Below, in pieces: positions 25,580 to 34,235 of a stretch of DNA of 64,000 nucleotides; position 1 is the stretch's first letter; the number at the start of each line of letters is the position of its first letter. Both the position numbers and the translations under genes were made by a program. The stretch is taken from contig NZ_JAKWJR010000002.1 of the NCBI RefSeq assembly GCF_022761125.1, positions 372,001 through 436,000 of the forward strand, written 5' to 3'. The notes below the pieces were generated by a model. That model did not search any database. It was given only the letters and a program-made list of their open reading frames with translations, and was not told where the DNA came from. The DNA is from Nocardioides sp. SR21 (GTDB taxonomy: Bacteria > Actinomycetota > Actinomycetes > Propionibacteriales > Nocardioidaceae).

Positions 25580-25661
25580 TTGCGTTCCAGAACCCGCTCA
25601 ACAGAGACGAAATCGCGTTCTGAGAAAACGGAAAAACATCACGGAAAACACCGCGTGGTGA

Positions 25662-25690
25662 TTGTGACGAGCGCCGCGAATACCTAGCGT
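25662..25690 (+). promoter_or_regulatory. Promoter of hupB
   Basis: TTGTGA (25662-25667) and TAGCGT (25685-25690) are exactly 17 bases apart. Just upstream lies an unusually AT-rich stretch for this genome (about 25605-25660), which could act as an UP element or a bent site. The leader of about 50 bases carries a perfect 7-bp hairpin (GTCGAGC/GCTCGAC, 25703-25720). Confidence 0.6.
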
Positions 25691-25748
25691 GCATTGAAGA
25701 AAGTCGAGCACGGGCTCGACCACTTGTCGTTCATTGGAAGGGAAGACA

Positions 25749-26381
25749 GTGAACAAGTCAGAGTTCATCGACGCACTGGCGGGTCGTTACGAGGGCAACC
25801 GCAAGGCCGCGGCCCACGCTCTCGAGTCCGTGCTGGACACGATCACGCGCGAGGTCGCCAAGGGCGAGAAGGTCGCCATCACCGGCTTCGGGTCGTTCGA
25901 GAAGCGGATCCGCGAGGCCCGCTGGGTCCGCAACCCGCAGACCGGCGCTCGCATCAAGGCGAAGAAGACCGCGGTTCCGAAGTTCACCGCTGGCGCGGAC
26001 CTGAAGAACGTCGTCTCCGGGGCCAAGAAGCTCCCGAAGCTGACGCTGACGGCTGCTCCGGCTGCTGCGAAGAAGGCTGCGGCGCCGGCGAAGAAGGCCG
26101 CCGCCGCGACCAAGAAGGCCGCTCCGGCCAAGAAGGCGGCGCCCGCCAAGAAGGCTGCTCCGGCCAAGAAGGCGGCTCCGGCGAAGAAGGCGGCTGCCAA
26201 GAAGGCTCCGGCCAAGAAGGCGCCCGCGAAGAAGGCGGCTCCGGCCAAGAAGGCTCCCGCCAAGAAGGTCGTAGCCGCGAAGAAGGCGGCTCCGGCGAAG
26301 AAGGCGGCTGCCAAGAAGGCTCCGGCCAAGAAGGCGCCGGCGAAGAAGGCTCCGGCCAAGAAGGCCGCCAAGAAGGCCTGA
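25749..26381 (+). CDS. hupB: HU-family DNA-binding protein with Lys/Ala-rich tail
   Basis: 210 codons from GTG 25749. Residues 1-95 are a canonical HU fold ([41 protein letters not shown]). Residues 100-210 are a disordered tail made of about twenty KKA/PAKKA repeats like that of histone H1 or mycobacterial HupB. The protein compacts the nucleoid; the tail adds affinity and is often acetylated or methylated in actinobacteria. The gene is monocistronic with its own promoter and terminator. Confidence 0.96.
   Translation: MNKSEFIDALAGRYEGNRKAAAHALESVLDTITREVAKGEKVAITGFGSFEKRIREARWVRNPQTGARIKAKKTAVPKFTAGADLKNVVSGAKKLPKLTLTAAPAAAKKAAAPAKKAAAATKKAAPAKKAAPAKKAAPAKKAAPAKKAAAKKAPAKKAPAKKAAPAKKAPAKKVVAAKKAAPAKKAAAKKAPAKKAPAKKAPAKKAAKKA
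26050..26378 (+). repeat. Degenerate coding repeat in the hupB tail
   Basis: Units of 9-18 bases such as GCTCCGGCCAAGAAGGC repeat through the tail with synonymous changes. They encode PAKKA and AAKKA units. Lysines use AAG throughout. Confidence 0.85.
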
Positions 26382-26400
26382 CCTCGCTGGTCCGAACTGC

Positions 26401-26435
26401 GACGGGCCGTCACTCCTCTGGAGTGGCGGCCCGTC
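26401..26435. terminator. Bidirectional terminator between hupB and cofC
   Basis: GACGGGCCGTCACTCC and GGAGTGGCGGCCCGTC form a 16-bp stem with one mismatch around TCT. The right arm overlaps the cofC stop codon by two bases. Confidence 0.85.
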
Positions 26436-27072
26436 ACTCGTCTGTGGGTACGACGGCCGCGGTGCGCGGCCCGATCCCCAGCGCCACCGCGGACCTGAGG
26501 TCGTCGAGGTCGTCGACGTCGCGGCGCACCGACGCCGGCACGTCCGCGAGCTCGTCGGCCCCGGCGTCCACGTGTGCGTCGCGCGACCCGGGGCCGAAGC
26601 GCGGGTCGAACTCCTCGAAGCCCGCGACGTACAACGTGGTGCCGGTACCAGCGGCGTCGGGCACGAACGACGGGTACGGCAGCACGGCTCGCGCCAGCGC
26701 CGCGTCGAGGTCCTCGGCGCGCAGCGAGGGCAGGTCCGCGCACAGCGCCACCGGCGCGAGCTCCGGCCAGCGCCGGTGCGCCTCGGCCGCGGCCAGGCGC
26801 AGCGCGCCGTTCAGGTCGTCGGTGACGCCGTCGGGGATCGACACGGCGCCGAGGGACCCGAGGATCGAGGAGAAGCGGGCGTCGTCGGTCACGGCCAGCA
26901 CCTGCGCCACGGACGTGGCGGCGAGGCAGGCGGCCACGGTGTCCTGGGCGAACGCCTCGGCCAGCGACCGGCGTACGTCGGTGTCGAGCCCGAGCAGGCG
27001 CGACTTCCCGACCGCCGGTGGCTTCACGGGGACGAGGACGACGAATTGCTGATCGGGTCGGTGCTCGGACAT
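26434..27072 (-). CDS. cofC: 2-phospho-L-lactate / phosphoenolpyruvate guanylyltransferase (cofactor F420)
   Basis: 212 codons from ATG 27072. The nucleotidyltransferase fold begins [17 protein letters not shown], with [28 protein letters not shown] and [12 protein letters not shown] as in CofC/FbiD. The enzyme activates phosphoenolpyruvate (or phospholactate) with GTP, the step before FbiA makes F420-0. No other F420 genes are in the window. A CAGGAT hexamer 7 bases before the ATG may be a leaderless promoter. Confidence 0.93.
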   Translation of the reverse strand: MSEHRPDQQFVVLVPVKPPAVGKSRLLGLDTDVRRSLAEAFAQDTVAACLAATSVAQVLAVTDDARFSSILGSLGAVSIPDGVTDDLNGALRLAAAEAHRRWPELAPVALCADLPSLRAEDLDAALARAVLPYPSFVPDAAGTGTTLYVAGFEEFDPRFGPGSRDAHVDAGADELADVPASVRRDVDDLDDLRSAVALGIGPRTAAVVPTDE

Positions 27073-27120
27073 CGCGCCGATCCTGTCAGGCCGCTCCACG
27101 TCCGGAGCACGGTGTCCGAG

Positions 27121-27126
27121 TAACCT
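27121..27126 (+). promoter_or_regulatory. Probable -10 box (TAACCT), leaderless mRNA
   Basis: TAACCT ends 6 bases before the GTG of plsC, with no ribosome site between. It would serve plsC, the small coupling frame and gpsA. Confidence 0.5.
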
Positions 27127-27132
27127 GCGTCC

Positions 27133-27906
27133 GTGACGGTACGCAAGCTGCAGCAGAGACGCGGGTGGGCATGGTCCATCGGCGTCGCCATCGTGAAGCC
27201 GCTGCTGCTGCTCACGACCAAGCGCACGTGGATCGGCGGGGAGAACATCCCCGTGTCCGGTGGGTTCATCCTGGTGCTGAACCACATCTCGCACCTCGAC
27301 CCGTTCATGGCCGCGCACGTCGTCTACGACCACGGCCGGATGCCGCGCTACCTGGCGAAGTCCGGGCTGTTCAAGAACAAGCTGCTCGGGTTCTTCCTGC
27401 GCTCGGCCGGCCAGATCCCGGTCGAGCGTCTGAGCAAGAACGCCGTCGGTGCGTACGCCGCCGCAGTCGCCGCGGTGCGCAGCGGGGAGGCCGTCGTGGT
27501 CTACCCCGAGGGCACCATCACCCGCGACCCGAACGGCTGGCCGATGCTCGGCAAGACCGGCGCGGCGCGCATCGCGCTCGAGACCGGCTGCCCGGTGATC
27601 CCGGTCGGCCAGTGGGGCGCGCAGTCGCTGCTCGCGCCGTACTCGAAGAAGCCCGACCTGTTCCCGCGCAAGCAGATCACCATGAAGGTCGGCCCGCCGA
27701 TCGACCTGGCCGACCTGGCGGAGCAGCCGCGGTCCGCGGCCTCGATCGCCGAGGCGACCGACCGGATCATGACGACGATCAAGGACCTCGTCGAGGACGT
27801 CCGTGACGAGCCGGCTCCGGCCGAGCTGTTCGACCCGAAGAAGGCCGGCATGAACGAGATCGGCAATCCGAACCGCAAGACCATCCCGGGAGAGGACCCC
27901 GCATGA
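27133..27906 (+). CDS. plsC: 1-acyl-sn-glycerol-3-phosphate acyltransferase (lysophospholipid acyltransferase)
   Basis: 257 codons from GTG 27133. One hydrophobic N-terminal segment and the PlsC domain, with the HX4D motif at H51-D56 (NHISHLD), GQIPVER, YPEGTITRD and the CPVIPV region. It adds the second acyl chain in phosphatidic acid synthesis at the membrane. The next steps of the pathway share the locus: gpsA, making glycerol-3-phosphate, lies just downstream, connected through a 24-codon frame. Confidence 0.93.
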   Translation: MTVRKLQQRRGWAWSIGVAIVKPLLLLTTKRTWIGGENIPVSGGFILVLNHISHLDPFMAAHVVYDHGRMPRYLAKSGLFKNKLLGFFLRSAGQIPVERLSKNAVGAYAAAVAAVRSGEAVVVYPEGTITRDPNGWPMLGKTGAARIALETGCPVIPVGQWGAQSLLAPYSKKPDLFPRKQITMKVGPPIDLADLAEQPRSAASIAEATDRIMTTIKDLVEDVRDEPAPAELFDPKKAGMNEIGNPNRKTIPGEDPA

Positions 27907-27977
27907 CCACCCCATGGACTCCCGGGCTTCCCCCGCTCCGCTCCTCCAGCCCCCGATTCCACGGGGACCCCGGATGA
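27903..27977 (+). CDS. Tiny frame coupling plsC to gpsA (24 aa)
   Basis: ATG 27903 overlaps the plsC stop (ATGA) and the frame ends with TGA 27975-27977, which overlaps the gpsA start (ATGA). GGAGAGG stands 7 bases before ATG 27903, a better ribosome site than gpsA has. The product is 24 residues, with six prolines and no recognisable motif. Translation of the frame may serve only to carry ribosomes from plsC to gpsA; a functional peptide is not implied. Confidence 0.45.
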   Translation: MTTPWTPGLPPLRSSSPRFHGDPG

Positions 27978-28975
27978 GCAAGGTCGCCGTCTTCAGTGCC
28001 GGCTCCTGGGGCACCGCCTTCTCGATCGTGCTGGCCGACGCCGGCAACGACGTGACGCTGTGGGCGCGCCGCGAGGAGCTCGCCACCGCGATCAACGACC
28101 GGCACGAGAACCCGGACTACCAGCCCGGAGTCGAGCTGCCGCACACGATCAGCGGCACCCACGACGTCGAGAAGGCGCTGCACGGCGCCGACCTCGTCGT
28201 GCTCGCGACGCCGTCGCAGACGCTGCGGCAGAACCTCACCGAGTGGGCGCCGTACGTCGAGAAGGATGCGGTGTTCGTGTCCCTCATGAAGGGCGTCGAG
28301 CTCGGCAGCCTCGAGCGGATGAGCCAGGTGATCGCCGAGGTCACCGGAGCCGGCCCGGAGCGGATCGCGGTCGTCAGCGGGCCGAACCTCTCCCCGGAGA
28401 TCGCCCGCCGCGAGCCGGCCGCGTCGGTCGTGGCGTGCGAGGACGAGGACGTCGCGAAGATGATCCAGGGGCGCATCCACTCCGCGGCGTTCCGCCCGTA
28501 CACGTCCGTCGACGTGCTCGGCTGCGAGCTCGGTGGCGCGTACAAGAACGTCGTGGGTCTCGCGGTCGGCATGGCCGTCGGCCTCGGCTTCGGTGACAAC
28601 ACGACCGCGTCGGTCATCACCCGCGGCCTCGCCGAGACCGCCCGGCTCGCGATGGCGCTCGGCGCCAACCCGCTCACGCTGATGGGCCTCGCCGGCCTCG
28701 GTGACCTCGTCGCCACCTGCTCGTCGCCCCTGTCACGCAACCGCACGTTCGGCGAGAAGCTCGGCCAGGGCATGACGACCGCCGACATCTACGCCTCCAC
28801 CAACCAGGTGGCCGAGGGCGCGAAGTCCTGCTCGTCGCTGCTCGCGCTCGCCGACCGGACCGGTGTGGACGCCCCGATCGCCCAGGCCGTCACCGCGGTC
28901 GTCGACGGCCGGATGACCGCGCAGGACATGATGGAGGCGTTCATCGCGCGCGACACCAAGGCCGAGACCGACTGA
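27974..28975 (+). CDS. gpsA: Glycerol-3-phosphate dehydrogenase [NAD(P)+]
   Basis: 333 codons from ATG 27974. N-terminal dinucleotide site (VAVFSAGSWGTAFSIVLADAG), then SLMKGVE, SGPNLSPEIARREP and the catalytic region GAYKNVVGLAVGMAVGLGFGDN with its Lys. It reduces dihydroxyacetone phosphate to glycerol-3-phosphate for phospholipids. The usual GxGxxG is GSAGSW-like here (SAGSWG), as in other family members. An ATG at 27914 would add 20 residues but has no family match. Confidence 0.95.
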   Translation: MSKVAVFSAGSWGTAFSIVLADAGNDVTLWARREELATAINDRHENPDYQPGVELPHTISGTHDVEKALHGADLVVLATPSQTLRQNLTEWAPYVEKDAVFVSLMKGVELGSLERMSQVIAEVTGAGPERIAVVSGPNLSPEIARREPAASVVACEDEDVAKMIQGRIHSAAFRPYTSVDVLGCELGGAYKNVVGLAVGMAVGLGFGDNTTASVITRGLAETARLAMALGANPLTLMGLAGLGDLVATCSSPLSRNRTFGEKLGQGMTTADIYASTNQVAEGAKSCSSLLALADRTGVDAPIAQAVTAVVDGRMTAQDMMEAFIARDTKAETD

Positions 28976-28997
28976 GACGTCCGGCAGTACCTGGGCT

Positions 28998-29023
28998 GGC
29001 TTCGCTCGCACCTCGACACCACC
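28998..29023. repeat. Copy of the GGTGGTGTCGAGG-type palindrome
   Basis: GGCTTCGCTCGCACCTCGAC followed by ACCACC, a single arm of the family seen at 550-692. It lies between gpsA and the dienelactone hydrolase gene, just before the latter's -10 box. Confidence 0.55.
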
Positions 29024-29030
29024 CTGCGAC

Positions 29031-29036
29031 TACGGT
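29031..29036 (+). promoter_or_regulatory. Probable -10 box (TACGGT), leaderless mRNA
   Basis: TACGGT ends 7 bases before ATG 29044, with no ribosome site between. Confidence 0.5.
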
Positions 29037-29043
29037 CTGCGGC

Positions 29044-29772
29044 ATGCGCGCGACCATCGAGATCCAGGCGCCGGGCGGGACCGCCGAGGCGTACCTGACC
29101 GGCGAGCCCGGCAACCCGGGCGTCCTGCTCTACGTCGACGCGATCGGGCTGCGGCCGCGGACCGAGGAGATGGCCGACCGCATCGCGTCGTGGGGGTACG
29201 TCGTCCTGGTGCCGAACGTCTTCTACCGCGCCGGCCGCGCAGCGGACCTCGCGCCGACCGGGGACCTGCGCGACCAGGGTGCGCGCGAGGCGTTCTTCGC
29301 CGGCGGCGTCATGGACCGCGTGCACGGACTCACGCCCGACCTCGCAGAGCCGGACGCCCGTGCGTGGGTCGCCGAGCTCGAGGGGCACGCCGCCGCCGGA
29401 CCGATCGGCGTCACCGGCTACTGCATGGGCGCGCGGCTCGCGGTCCGCACCGCGGGCTGGTTCCCCGGCACGGTCGCCGCGGTCGGCGGCTTCCACGGCG
29501 GCGGACTCGTCACCGGCGCGGCGGACAGCCCGCACCTGTCGATCGCCGGCTCGACCGCGGCGTACGTCTTCGGGCACGCCGACCGCGACCCCGGCATGAC
29601 GCCCGAGCACGTCGCGGCCCTCGAGCTCGCCCTGGCGGACCACCCCCACCTCAACGAGATCTACCCCGGCGCGCGGCACGGGTACTCGATGGCCGACACG
29701 TCGGTCTACGACGAGGCCGGCGCCGAGCGGCACTTCCGTGAGCTGCGGGCGCTGCTCGAGCGAACTCTCTGA
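29044..29772 (+). CDS. Dienelactone hydrolase family protein
   Basis: 242 codons. Alpha/beta hydrolase with the Cys nucleophile C127 in GYCMGARLA and the probable triad partners D180 (GHADRDPG) and H212 (GARHGYSM). Classical members open dienelactones in chlorocatechol breakdown; many chromosomal copies act on unknown carboxyl esters. No aromatic-degradation genes lie nearby, so the substrate is open. Confidence 0.92.
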   Translation: MRATIEIQAPGGTAEAYLTGEPGNPGVLLYVDAIGLRPRTEEMADRIASWGYVVLVPNVFYRAGRAADLAPTGDLRDQGAREAFFAGGVMDRVHGLTPDLAEPDARAWVAELEGHAAAGPIGVTGYCMGARLAVRTAGWFPGTVAAVGGFHGGGLVTGAADSPHLSIAGSTAAYVFGHADRDPGMTPEHVAALELALADHPHLNEIYPGARHGYSMADTSVYDEAGAERHFRELRALLERTL

Positions 29773-29863
29773 CCGACCCTCGAGGGGGCTGGCGGGCGCC
29801 GCCGATGAGGAGTAGCAATGGAGCAGCGCGGGCGAGCGTGCCCGCGGAGACGGAGGGAACGAG

Positions 29864-30016
29864 ATGGCTGCTCATCTGCCCGCTGACGCCGAGCACCCGC
29901 ACGCGTACGACGATCGGCGCTCGACGATCACCGCGATCCTGGCGGTGGTGCTGCTGAACGCCACGATCATCGGGGTGTTCATGTTCATCACCTGGCTGAC
30001 GTACAACACCGACTGA
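29864..30016 (+). CDS. Small single-pass membrane protein (50 aa)
   Basis: ATG 29864 has GGAGGG upstream at a spacing of about 7. The product starts MAAHLPADAEHPHAYDDRRS, a hydrophilic His/Asp-rich segment, and then has one membrane helix (TITAILAVVLLNATIIGVF...) ending WLTYNTD. No homologue is recognised. It lies 54 bases before the ECF sigma gene. The clean ribosome site, frame bias and obvious membrane segment support a real gene. Confidence 0.65.
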   Translation: MAAHLPADAEHPHAYDDRRSTITAILAVVLLNATIIGVFMFITWLTYNTD

Positions 30017-30070
30017 CCAGGCCGCCTGTCTCGCTTCAACCGAACGGGCACCCCCGCGCGTTGAGAGGGT

Positions 30071-30568
30071 GTGACGGTGTTGAGGCGGGAGTCGTTCGAG
30101 GAGTGGGCGCGATCCCGCCAGCAGCGGCTGGTGCGGTCGGCCTACCTGGTGACCGGTGACTTCCAGCGCGCCGAGGACCTCGTGCAGGAGGCGCTGATCC
30201 GCGCGGCGCAGCGGTGGGACACGTTGCGCGACGGCCAGCCCGACGCGTGGGTGCGCACGGTCGTCTTCCGCGAGCACGTCTCGTGGTGGCGCCGGGTGCG
30301 ACGCGAGACGGTCACCGACGAGCCACCCACGGGGCTGCTCGATCCGCCCGGTGAGGCGCCGGTGATGATCCAGGACGCCCTCGCCCTGCTCACGCACAAG
30401 CAGCGGGCGGTGCTCGTGCTGCGCTACATCGAGGACCTCAGCGTCGCCGAGACCGCGGCGGTCCTCGGCGTCAGCGACGGCACCGTCAAGAAGCAGGCAT
30501 CCGTCGCGCTGGCCAGCCTCCGCGAGATCGCGCCCGGGCTCGAGGAGCTGCAGGAGGAGCTGTCATGA
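30071..30568 (+). CDS. ECF RNA polymerase sigma factor, SigE family
   Basis: 165 codons from GTG 30071. Region 2 is RLVRSAYLVTGDFQRAEDLVQEALIRA and region 4 is LLTHKQRAVLVLRYIEDLSVAETAAVLGVSDGTVKKQ. It matches the actinobacterial SigE-type ECF group with the short linker. It overlaps the following membrane protein gene by four bases (ATGA), which suggests that its partner regulates it. Confidence 0.93.
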   Translation: MTVLRRESFEEWARSRQQRLVRSAYLVTGDFQRAEDLVQEALIRAAQRWDTLRDGQPDAWVRTVVFREHVSWWRRVRRETVTDEPPTGLLDPPGEAPVMIQDALALLTHKQRAVLVLRYIEDLSVAETAAVLGVSDGTVKKQASVALASLREIAPGLEELQEELS

Positions 30569-31722
30569 GACTCGCCGACCTGGCCGAGCAGATCGACCTG
30601 CCCGAGACAGACGTGGTCACGGGCGCCTGGGACGCCGCCGTACGACGGACCCGGCGCCGACGCGCCGTGGTCGTCGCCGCGAGCGCGGCGGTGGTGCTGG
30701 TGGTCGTCGGTGTCTCGGCGTTGTCGTTGCGTGGCGAGCCGGAGCGGCCGCAACCGGCGGTGCCCGAACCCACGCCGACCGTGACCGAGTCGCCGCAGGG
30801 CATCGACCACTCCAACACCCAGCGCCTGGTGTCACCCGAGCTGTGGGAGGGGCTCTCGAGCCTGGAGCCCGGGGCGACGACCGACCTGTCCGAGGACCCG
30901 ATGGACGAGGGGGTGTTCGCGACCGTGGACCCGGACGACGGAGCGGTCCCGATCGTGCTCGGCTCGGACGGCCGTTGGCGCCGGGTCGACGTGCCGGGGC
31001 TGGTCCTCATCGACGACGGCGGTGGCTACACGTCCCCGGTGGTCAGGCCGACGGCGTTCTCGGCGGACGGCACGCACCTCGCGCTGCCGCAGCCGGACGC
31101 GCTCGTCGTCGTCGACCTCACCGACGGCAGCCACCGGACCTATCCGATGCCCGACGACTTCCTGTCGTACGCCGTCTGGGCCGACGACTCGCACGTCCTG
31201 GTCTCGTCGGAGGGAGCCACGACCAGCACGCTCGTCGACCTCGACTCCGGCGACACCGTCGCCGCCGACCTCCCGCCGGACACCGTGTTCGCCGACGGCG
31301 ACAGCCTGAGCTGGGGGCGCTCCGACCAGGTGCTCGACTGGGGGTCGCGACCCGACGTACCCACCCTCGCCAACAACGCCGGCGGCCTGGTCGAGTACCC
31401 GCCGCTGCTGAAGGACGGACTGGCCATCGGCGACATGACGGTCGGCTCGCGCACCGTCGGCAGCGAGGACCCGCCGCTCGGCAACGGCGTCGTTGCCGTC
31501 GACACGAGCAGCGGCGACGTCCTCGCCTACCTGCACGTCGGTCCGGGCCCGGGGCTGATCGCGCTGCTGGGCTGGGACGGCGCCCTGCCGGTCGTCGGCT
31601 TCGTCGACCGCACGGGAACGCACCTGAGCATGGCGATCGCGGTATGGGACTACCGCGCCGGGAACCTCCGGCCGATCGCCGAGACGAGCGGCATGGCCGT
31701 CGCGTGGCGCCGGTCGCTCTAG
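30565..31722 (+). CDS. Membrane-anchored beta-propeller-like protein, putative anti-sigma partner
   Basis: 385 codons from ATG 30565. A short cytosolic N-terminus (about 30 residues, LADLAEQIDLPETDVVTGAW) precedes one membrane helix (RRAVVVAASAAVVLVVVGVSAL) and a large extracellular part with repeated WxxD/LPQPDAL strands like a beta propeller. I see no zinc anti-sigma (HxxxCxxC) motif. Translational coupling to the ECF sigma gene supports an anti-sigma or sensor role, but this is inference. Its stop shares CTAG with the convergent gene. Confidence 0.7.
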   Translation: MRLADLAEQIDLPETDVVTGAWDAAVRRTRRRRAVVVAASAAVVLVVVGVSALSLRGEPERPQPAVPEPTPTVTESPQGIDHSNTQRLVSPELWEGLSSLEPGATTDLSEDPMDEGVFATVDPDDGAVPIVLGSDGRWRRVDVPGLVLIDDGGGYTSPVVRPTAFSADGTHLALPQPDALVVVDLTDGSHRTYPMPDDFLSYAVWADDSHVLVSSEGATTSTLVDLDSGDTVAADLPPDTVFADGDSLSWGRSDQVLDWGSRPDVPTLANNAGGLVEYPPLLKDGLAIGDMTVGSRTVGSEDPPLGNGVVAVDTSSGDVLAYLHVGPGPGLIALLGWDGALPVVGFVDRTGTHLSMAIAVWDYRAGNLRPIAETSGMAVAWRRSL

Positions 31723-32774
31723 GCGAGCGCCTGCGCGAGGTCGGCCCAGAGGTCCTCGACGTCCTCGATGCCGACCGACAGCCGCACCAGGCCGGCCGGG
31801 ATCGTGTCCGGCTCGGCGTTCCACCTGCGCCGGCGCTCGTACGTCGACTCCACGCCGCCGAGCGAGGTCGCGTACAGCCACGTCCGCAGCCGCTCGGGCA
31901 GCCGATCGGCCGCGTCGGCACCGTCCGCGAGCACGATCGAGATGATGCCGCCGAAACCCGGGTAGCGGACCTCGCTGAGCGCGGGGTGACCGTCCAGGCG
32001 CCGGGCGAGCTCGGTCGCGTTCGCCTGGGCCCGCTCGACGCGCAGGTGCAGGGTGCGCAGGCCGCGCAGCGCGAGGTAGGCCTCGAGCGTGCCGGGGGTG
32101 GTGCCGAGCAGGTCGCGGCGACCCTTGAGGACGGCGTACAGCTCGTCGTCCGCGGTCACGATCGCGCCCATCAGCGCGTCGCTGTGGCCGGCGATGTACT
32201 TGGTCGCCGAGTGCAGGACGATGTCGACGCCCTGCTCGATCGGGCGCTGGATCACCGGCGTCGCGAACGTGTTGTCGACCACGACCCGGGCGCCTTCGGC
32301 GTGCGCAGCCTCGGTGATCGCTGCGATGTCGGCGATCTCGAGCGCCGGGTTGGTCGGCGACTCGAACCACACGAGCGCCGCGTCGTCGCACGCGGCCGCG
32401 ACGGCCGCGGTGTCGGTGATGTCGACGAGCCTGGTGCGGATCCGGCCCCGCATCTCGAGGTCGGCCAGCTGGAGCAGGGTGCCGGTGTACGAGTGCCTCG
32501 GGGCGACGACGATCCCGTCCTGGCCGACCAGGTCGAGCACGGTCGTGACCGCCCCCATCCCGGAGCCGAAGCTCAGGCAGCGACCCCCCTCGAGCGCGCC
32601 CAGCGCGTCCTCGAACGCCGCCCAGGTCGGGTTGCCGTAGCGGCCGTACTCCACGTCGCCGCCGGCGCCGTACGTCGAGGCCATCGTGATCGGCACGTTC
32701 AGCGGCTGGTCCGGTCCGCGCTCGGGACGACCGGCGTGGACGGCGACCGTGGCGGGCTTCCTGCTGTCGGGCAT
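31719..32774 (-). CDS. Cys/Met metabolism PLP-dependent enzyme (cystathionine gamma-lyase/synthase family)
   Basis: 351 codons from ATG 32774. Fold-type I transsulfuration enzyme: [22 protein letters not shown], the PLP lysine K192 in [12 protein letters not shown], and the C-terminal [13 protein letters not shown]. The family covers cystathionine gamma-lyase, gamma-synthase and methionine gamma-lyase; the sequence alone does not decide. TAGTGT sits 7 bases before the ATG, so the mRNA is probably leaderless. It is divergent from murF. Confidence 0.9.
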   Translation of the reverse strand: MPDSRKPATVAVHAGRPERGPDQPLNVPITMASTYGAGGDVEYGRYGNPTWAAFEDALGALEGGRCLSFGSGMGAVTTVLDLVGQDGIVVAPRHSYTGTLLQLADLEMRGRIRTRLVDITDTAAVAAACDDAALVWFESPTNPALEIADIAAITEAAHAEGARVVVDNTFATPVIQRPIEQGVDIVLHSATKYIAGHSDALMGAIVTADDELYAVLKGRRDLLGTTPGTLEAYLALRGLRTLHLRVERAQANATELARRLDGHPALSEVRYPGFGGIISIVLADGADAADRLPERLRTWLYATSLGGVESTYERRRRWNAEPDTIPAGLVRLSVGIEDVEDLWADLAQALA

Positions 32775-32781
32775 GGGGCAA

Positions 32782-32787
32782 ACACTA
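32782..32787 (-). promoter_or_regulatory. Probable -10 box (TAGTGT), leaderless mRNA
   Basis: TAGTGT on the minus strand ends 7 bases before ATG 32774. It sits at the left edge of an imperfect palindrome that has the murF box at its right edge. Confidence 0.5.
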
Positions 32788-32861
32788 GATGGGGAGATTC
32801 GAGGGGCGTGCACGCGAGCGGCGCTCGCGGAGCGCGCGAGCCCGCGGATCTCGTCATCTAG
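32785..32861. repeat. Large imperfect palindrome between divergent promoters
   Basis: CTAGATGGGGAGATTC (32785-32800) and GGATCTCGTCATCTAG (32846-32861) pair with three mismatches, and CGCGAGC/GCTCGCG forms an inner hairpin near 32814-32830. Each end abuts a TAGnGT -10 box, one for each strand. Confidence 0.55.
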
Positions 32862-32864
32862 GGT
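32859..32864 (+). promoter_or_regulatory. Probable -10 box (TAGGGT), leaderless mRNA
   Basis: TAGGGT ends 7 bases before the murF ATG at 32872. Confidence 0.5.
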
Positions 32865-32871
32865 CAGGGGC

Positions 32872-34224
32872 ATGATCGCGATGACGCTGGCCGAGGTCTC
32901 GGAGGTCGTGGGCGGCGAGGTCGTCGGCGCGACCGAGCCGGTCGTCGTCGACGGGCCGGTGAGCATCGACGGGCGTGAGCCGGCCCCGGGCGGGCTCTTC
33001 GTCGCGTTCGTCGGTGAGCGCTCCGACGGTCACGAGCACGCCGCGCAGGCGGGGGAGAACGGCGCGGTCGCGGTGCTCGGCAGCCGGCCGACCTCGCTGC
33101 CGACCGTGGTGGTCGACGACGTCCAGGCGGCCCTGCAGCGGCTGGCGGCGCACGTCGTCGCCCAGCTGAGGCGCACCCACCAGCTGACCGTGGTCGCGAT
33201 CACCGGCTCCCAGGGCAAGACCTCCACCAAGGACCTGCTCGCGGCGGTGCTCGCCGACGCCGCACCGACCGTCGCCACCCGCGGGTCGTACAACAACGAG
33301 ATCGGGATGCCGCTCACCGCGCTGCGCAGCGGCCCCGACACGCGCTACCTGGTGCTCGAGATGGGGGCGCGCGGCCGCGGCCACATCGCCGAGCTCGCCG
33401 CCCTGGTCGCGCCCGACGTCGCGCTGGTGCTGAACGTCGGCGTCGCGCACCTCGGTGAGTTCGGCTCCCGGGACGCGATCGCTCAGGCCAAGGGCGAGCT
33501 CGTGGAAGCCCTCACGACAGCCGGTACGGCGGTGCTGAACGCGGACGACGACCGCGTGGCGGCGATGGCCTCCCGGACGCCGGGTGCGGTCGTCACGTTC
33601 GGGGCCGAGCGCGAGGCCGGCGTCCGGGTCGAGGAGCTCACCCTGGACCGGCTCGGCCGGCCGTCGTTCGTCCTCGCGGCCGGTGGTGAGCGGGTGCCGG
33701 TCACGCTCCGGCTGGTCGGTGCGCACCAGGCGCTCAACGCCGCCGCGGCGGCCGCGGCCGCCCTCGCGGCCGGGCTCGCGCTGCCGCAGGTCGGCGCCAG
33801 CCTCGGCGACGTCGCCGAGCTCTCGCAGTGGCGGATGGAGCTGCACGAGCTCGCCACCGGCGTGATCGTCCTCAACGACGCGTACAACGCCAACCCCGAC
33901 TCCATGCGCGCCGCGCTCGACGCGCTGGCCGTGATCGGCGCGGACGCGGGGGTGCGCCGTACCGTCGCGGTCCTCGGTGAGATGCGCGAGCTGGGGGAGA
34001 CGTCCGCCGCCGAGCACCGCGCGGTCGGCGAGTACGCCGCTGGGCTCGGGATCGACGAGGTCGTCGCCGTCGGTGAGCCGGCACGGGAGATCGGCGGCAC
34101 CTTCCTCGAGGACAACGCGGCCGCCGTGGCGTGGGTCGCCGAGCACGTCGGCGAGGGTGACGCAGTCCTCTTCAAGGCCTCCAACGGAGCGCGCCTCTTC
34201 GAGGTCGCGGCCACGCTTGCGTAG
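32872..34224 (+). CDS. murF: UDP-N-acetylmuramoyl-tripeptide--D-alanyl-D-alanine ligase
   Basis: 450 codons from ATG 32872. Mur ligase with N-terminal UDP-MurNAc domain ([19 protein letters not shown]), ATP loop [13 protein letters not shown], the [11 protein letters not shown] and [10 protein letters not shown] motifs and the C-terminal [11 protein letters not shown] region. It adds D-Ala-D-Ala to the peptidoglycan precursor. It is paired with ddl, which makes D-Ala-D-Ala, and not with other mur genes; whether a second murF exists in a dcw cluster cannot be seen here. Confidence 0.93.
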   Translation: MIAMTLAEVSEVVGGEVVGATEPVVVDGPVSIDGREPAPGGLFVAFVGERSDGHEHAAQAGENGAVAVLGSRPTSLPTVVVDDVQAALQRLAAHVVAQLRRTHQLTVVAITGSQGKTSTKDLLAAVLADAAPTVATRGSYNNEIGMPLTALRSGPDTRYLVLEMGARGRGHIAELAALVAPDVALVLNVGVAHLGEFGSRDAIAQAKGELVEALTTAGTAVLNADDDRVAAMASRTPGAVVTFGAEREAGVRVEELTLDRLGRPSFVLAAGGERVPVTLRLVGAHQALNAAAAAAAALAAGLALPQVGASLGDVAELSQWRMELHELATGVIVLNDAYNANPDSMRAALDALAVIGADAGVRRTVAVLGEMRELGETSAAEHRAVGEYAAGLGIDEVVAVGEPAREIGGTFLEDNAAAVAWVAEHVGEGDAVLFKASNGARLFEVAATLA

Positions 34225-34235
34225 GGTTGCTTCCC

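Noticed and set aside
26050..26378. Short regular repeats resembling a repeat array or CRISPR
   Set aside because: They are in-frame Lys/Ala codons of the HU tail, with no spacer structure.
27914..27973. N-terminal extension of gpsA from ATG 27914
   Set aside because: The added residues are Pro/Ser/Arg-rich and do not precede the dinucleotide site in relatives; ATG 27974 fits the family start.
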